Of a stretch of DNA of 64,000 nt, positions 63,718 through 64,000 are shown one piece after another (position 1 is the stretch's first letter; each line of letters opens with the position of its first letter). Location of the stretch: positions 62,001 through 126,000 of the forward strand of contig JACKOB010000006.1 in the NCBI GenBank assembly GCA_024234575.1, read 5' to 3'. Source of the stretch: Hahellaceae bacterium (lineage in GTDB: Bacteria; Pseudomonadota; Gammaproteobacteria; Pseudomonadales; Oleiphilaceae). Made by a program: the position numbers and the translations under genes. Under the pieces are notes generated by a model. The model saw only the letters and a program-made list of their open reading frames with translations, did no database searches and had not been told where the DNA came from.

Positions 63718-64000
63718 GTGAATGATAAGCCCTTGATTGAAGCAAAATCGCTATTCTGCGAACGGGATGACCGCGTGCTATTTGAGTCACTGAGCTTTGA
63801 TATTCATGCGGGTGAAATGGTGCAGATCGAAGGCCCTAATGGATCCGGAAAAACAACTTTGTTGCGTATTCTCAGCGGGTTGTCGGAGGCATACGAAGGC
63901 GAGATCTACTTTAATGGTGAAGATATCGCATCGGCGCGAGCAGAGTATTTCAGTAATTTGTTGTATCTCGGGCACAAACCGGGCGTTAAAGCGGTTCTTA
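63718..64000 (+). CDS. ccmA: Heme exporter ATP-binding protein CcmA, 5' part only
   Basis: 94 residues from the GTG at 63718 (a TTG is one codon before); the rest lies beyond the window. Walker A is GPNGSGKTTLLRIL, preceded by ALFESLSFDIHAGEMVQIE-like strand order and followed by GLSEAYEGEIYFNGEDI and LYLGHKPGVK, which match CcmA. It energises release of heme or heme-loaded CcmE for cytochrome c maturation. Its position after fliK is the classic pseudomonad junction. Confidence 0.92.
   Translation, partial: MNDKPLIEAKSLFCERDDRVLFESLSFDIHAGEMVQIEGPNGSGKTTLLRILSGLSEAYEGEIYFNGEDIASARAEYFSNLLYLGHKPGVKAVL

Noticed and set aside
1..64000. CRISPR arrays, tRNA or rRNA genes, prophage modules
   Set aside because: No regularly spaced repeats, no cloverleaf with conserved TTCGA-type loop and no phage structural genes were seen on reading through; short tRNAs could still be missed by eye.

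Overview
The window is chromosomal DNA from a motile, probably marine gammaproteobacterium of the Pseudomonadales/Cellvibrionales type. This rests on gene content and order, not on a search. The right end has the arrangement cheW, DUF2802 gene, solo FlhB C-domain gene, fliK, ccmA known from pseudomonads and relatives. Housekeeping genes (sbcB, hrpB, uppP, an Atm1-type ABC exporter) are typical of the class. Genes for alkyl-sulfate, ketone and lipid oxidation suggest life on hydrophobic or surface-bound carbon. No rRNA, tRNA or CRISPR array was recognised.

Layout. 1-5.3 kb: a partial YihG-like acyltransferase, then two membrane di-iron hydroxylase/sterol desaturase genes around an AraC-type regulator, ending in a DCC/HTTM-like membrane protein. 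5.4-18.8 kb: sbcB, a secreted VTGQ-motif protein, a DUF2156 protein, an SdsA-type alkylsulfatase, a 7TMR-DISM diguanylate cyclase, a methyltransferase, hrpB, a TRIC/YadS channel and a small conserved protein. 18.9-24.3 kb: a probable envelope-stress locus, with PspA-like, membrane and vWA genes divergent from an OmpR-type regulator and a histidine kinase with a very large extracytoplasmic domain. 24.4-32.6 kb: a PhnA-family gene, an Ala-rich lipoprotein, a DUF808 protein, an operon for a lectin-repeat metallophosphatase with three small Cys-rich exported proteins, and an imelysin-like protein with a hexapeptide repeat.

32.8-43.1 kb: a lone receiver protein and an XRE regulator surrounded by copies of one sequence motif, a lytic-transglycosylase-like lipoprotein, uppP, the ABC exporter, a MerR regulator and an operon of SDR, Baeyer-Villiger-type monooxygenase and metal-dependent hydrolase (the hydrolase runs to 44.0 kb). 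44.6-48.7 kb: a porin with an FNR-like site upstream, and a divergent DUF1127/MocR pair separated by repeated CTGTTATG elements, then a DUF4136 lipoprotein.

48.75-54.5 kb is the accessory segment. It holds a broken transposase, an McrC remnant, five tightly packed genes of unknown function (two membrane-anchored, one hydrolase-like, two small soluble, the last resembling a polymorphic-toxin C-terminal domain) and a RAYT transposase with tandem repeats. It is the best candidate for an undescribed system. 54.5-64 kb returns to core genes: an HDOD protein, a degenerate GGDEF protein, a putative solute-binding protein, and the chemotaxis/flagellar-to-cytochrome c maturation junction.
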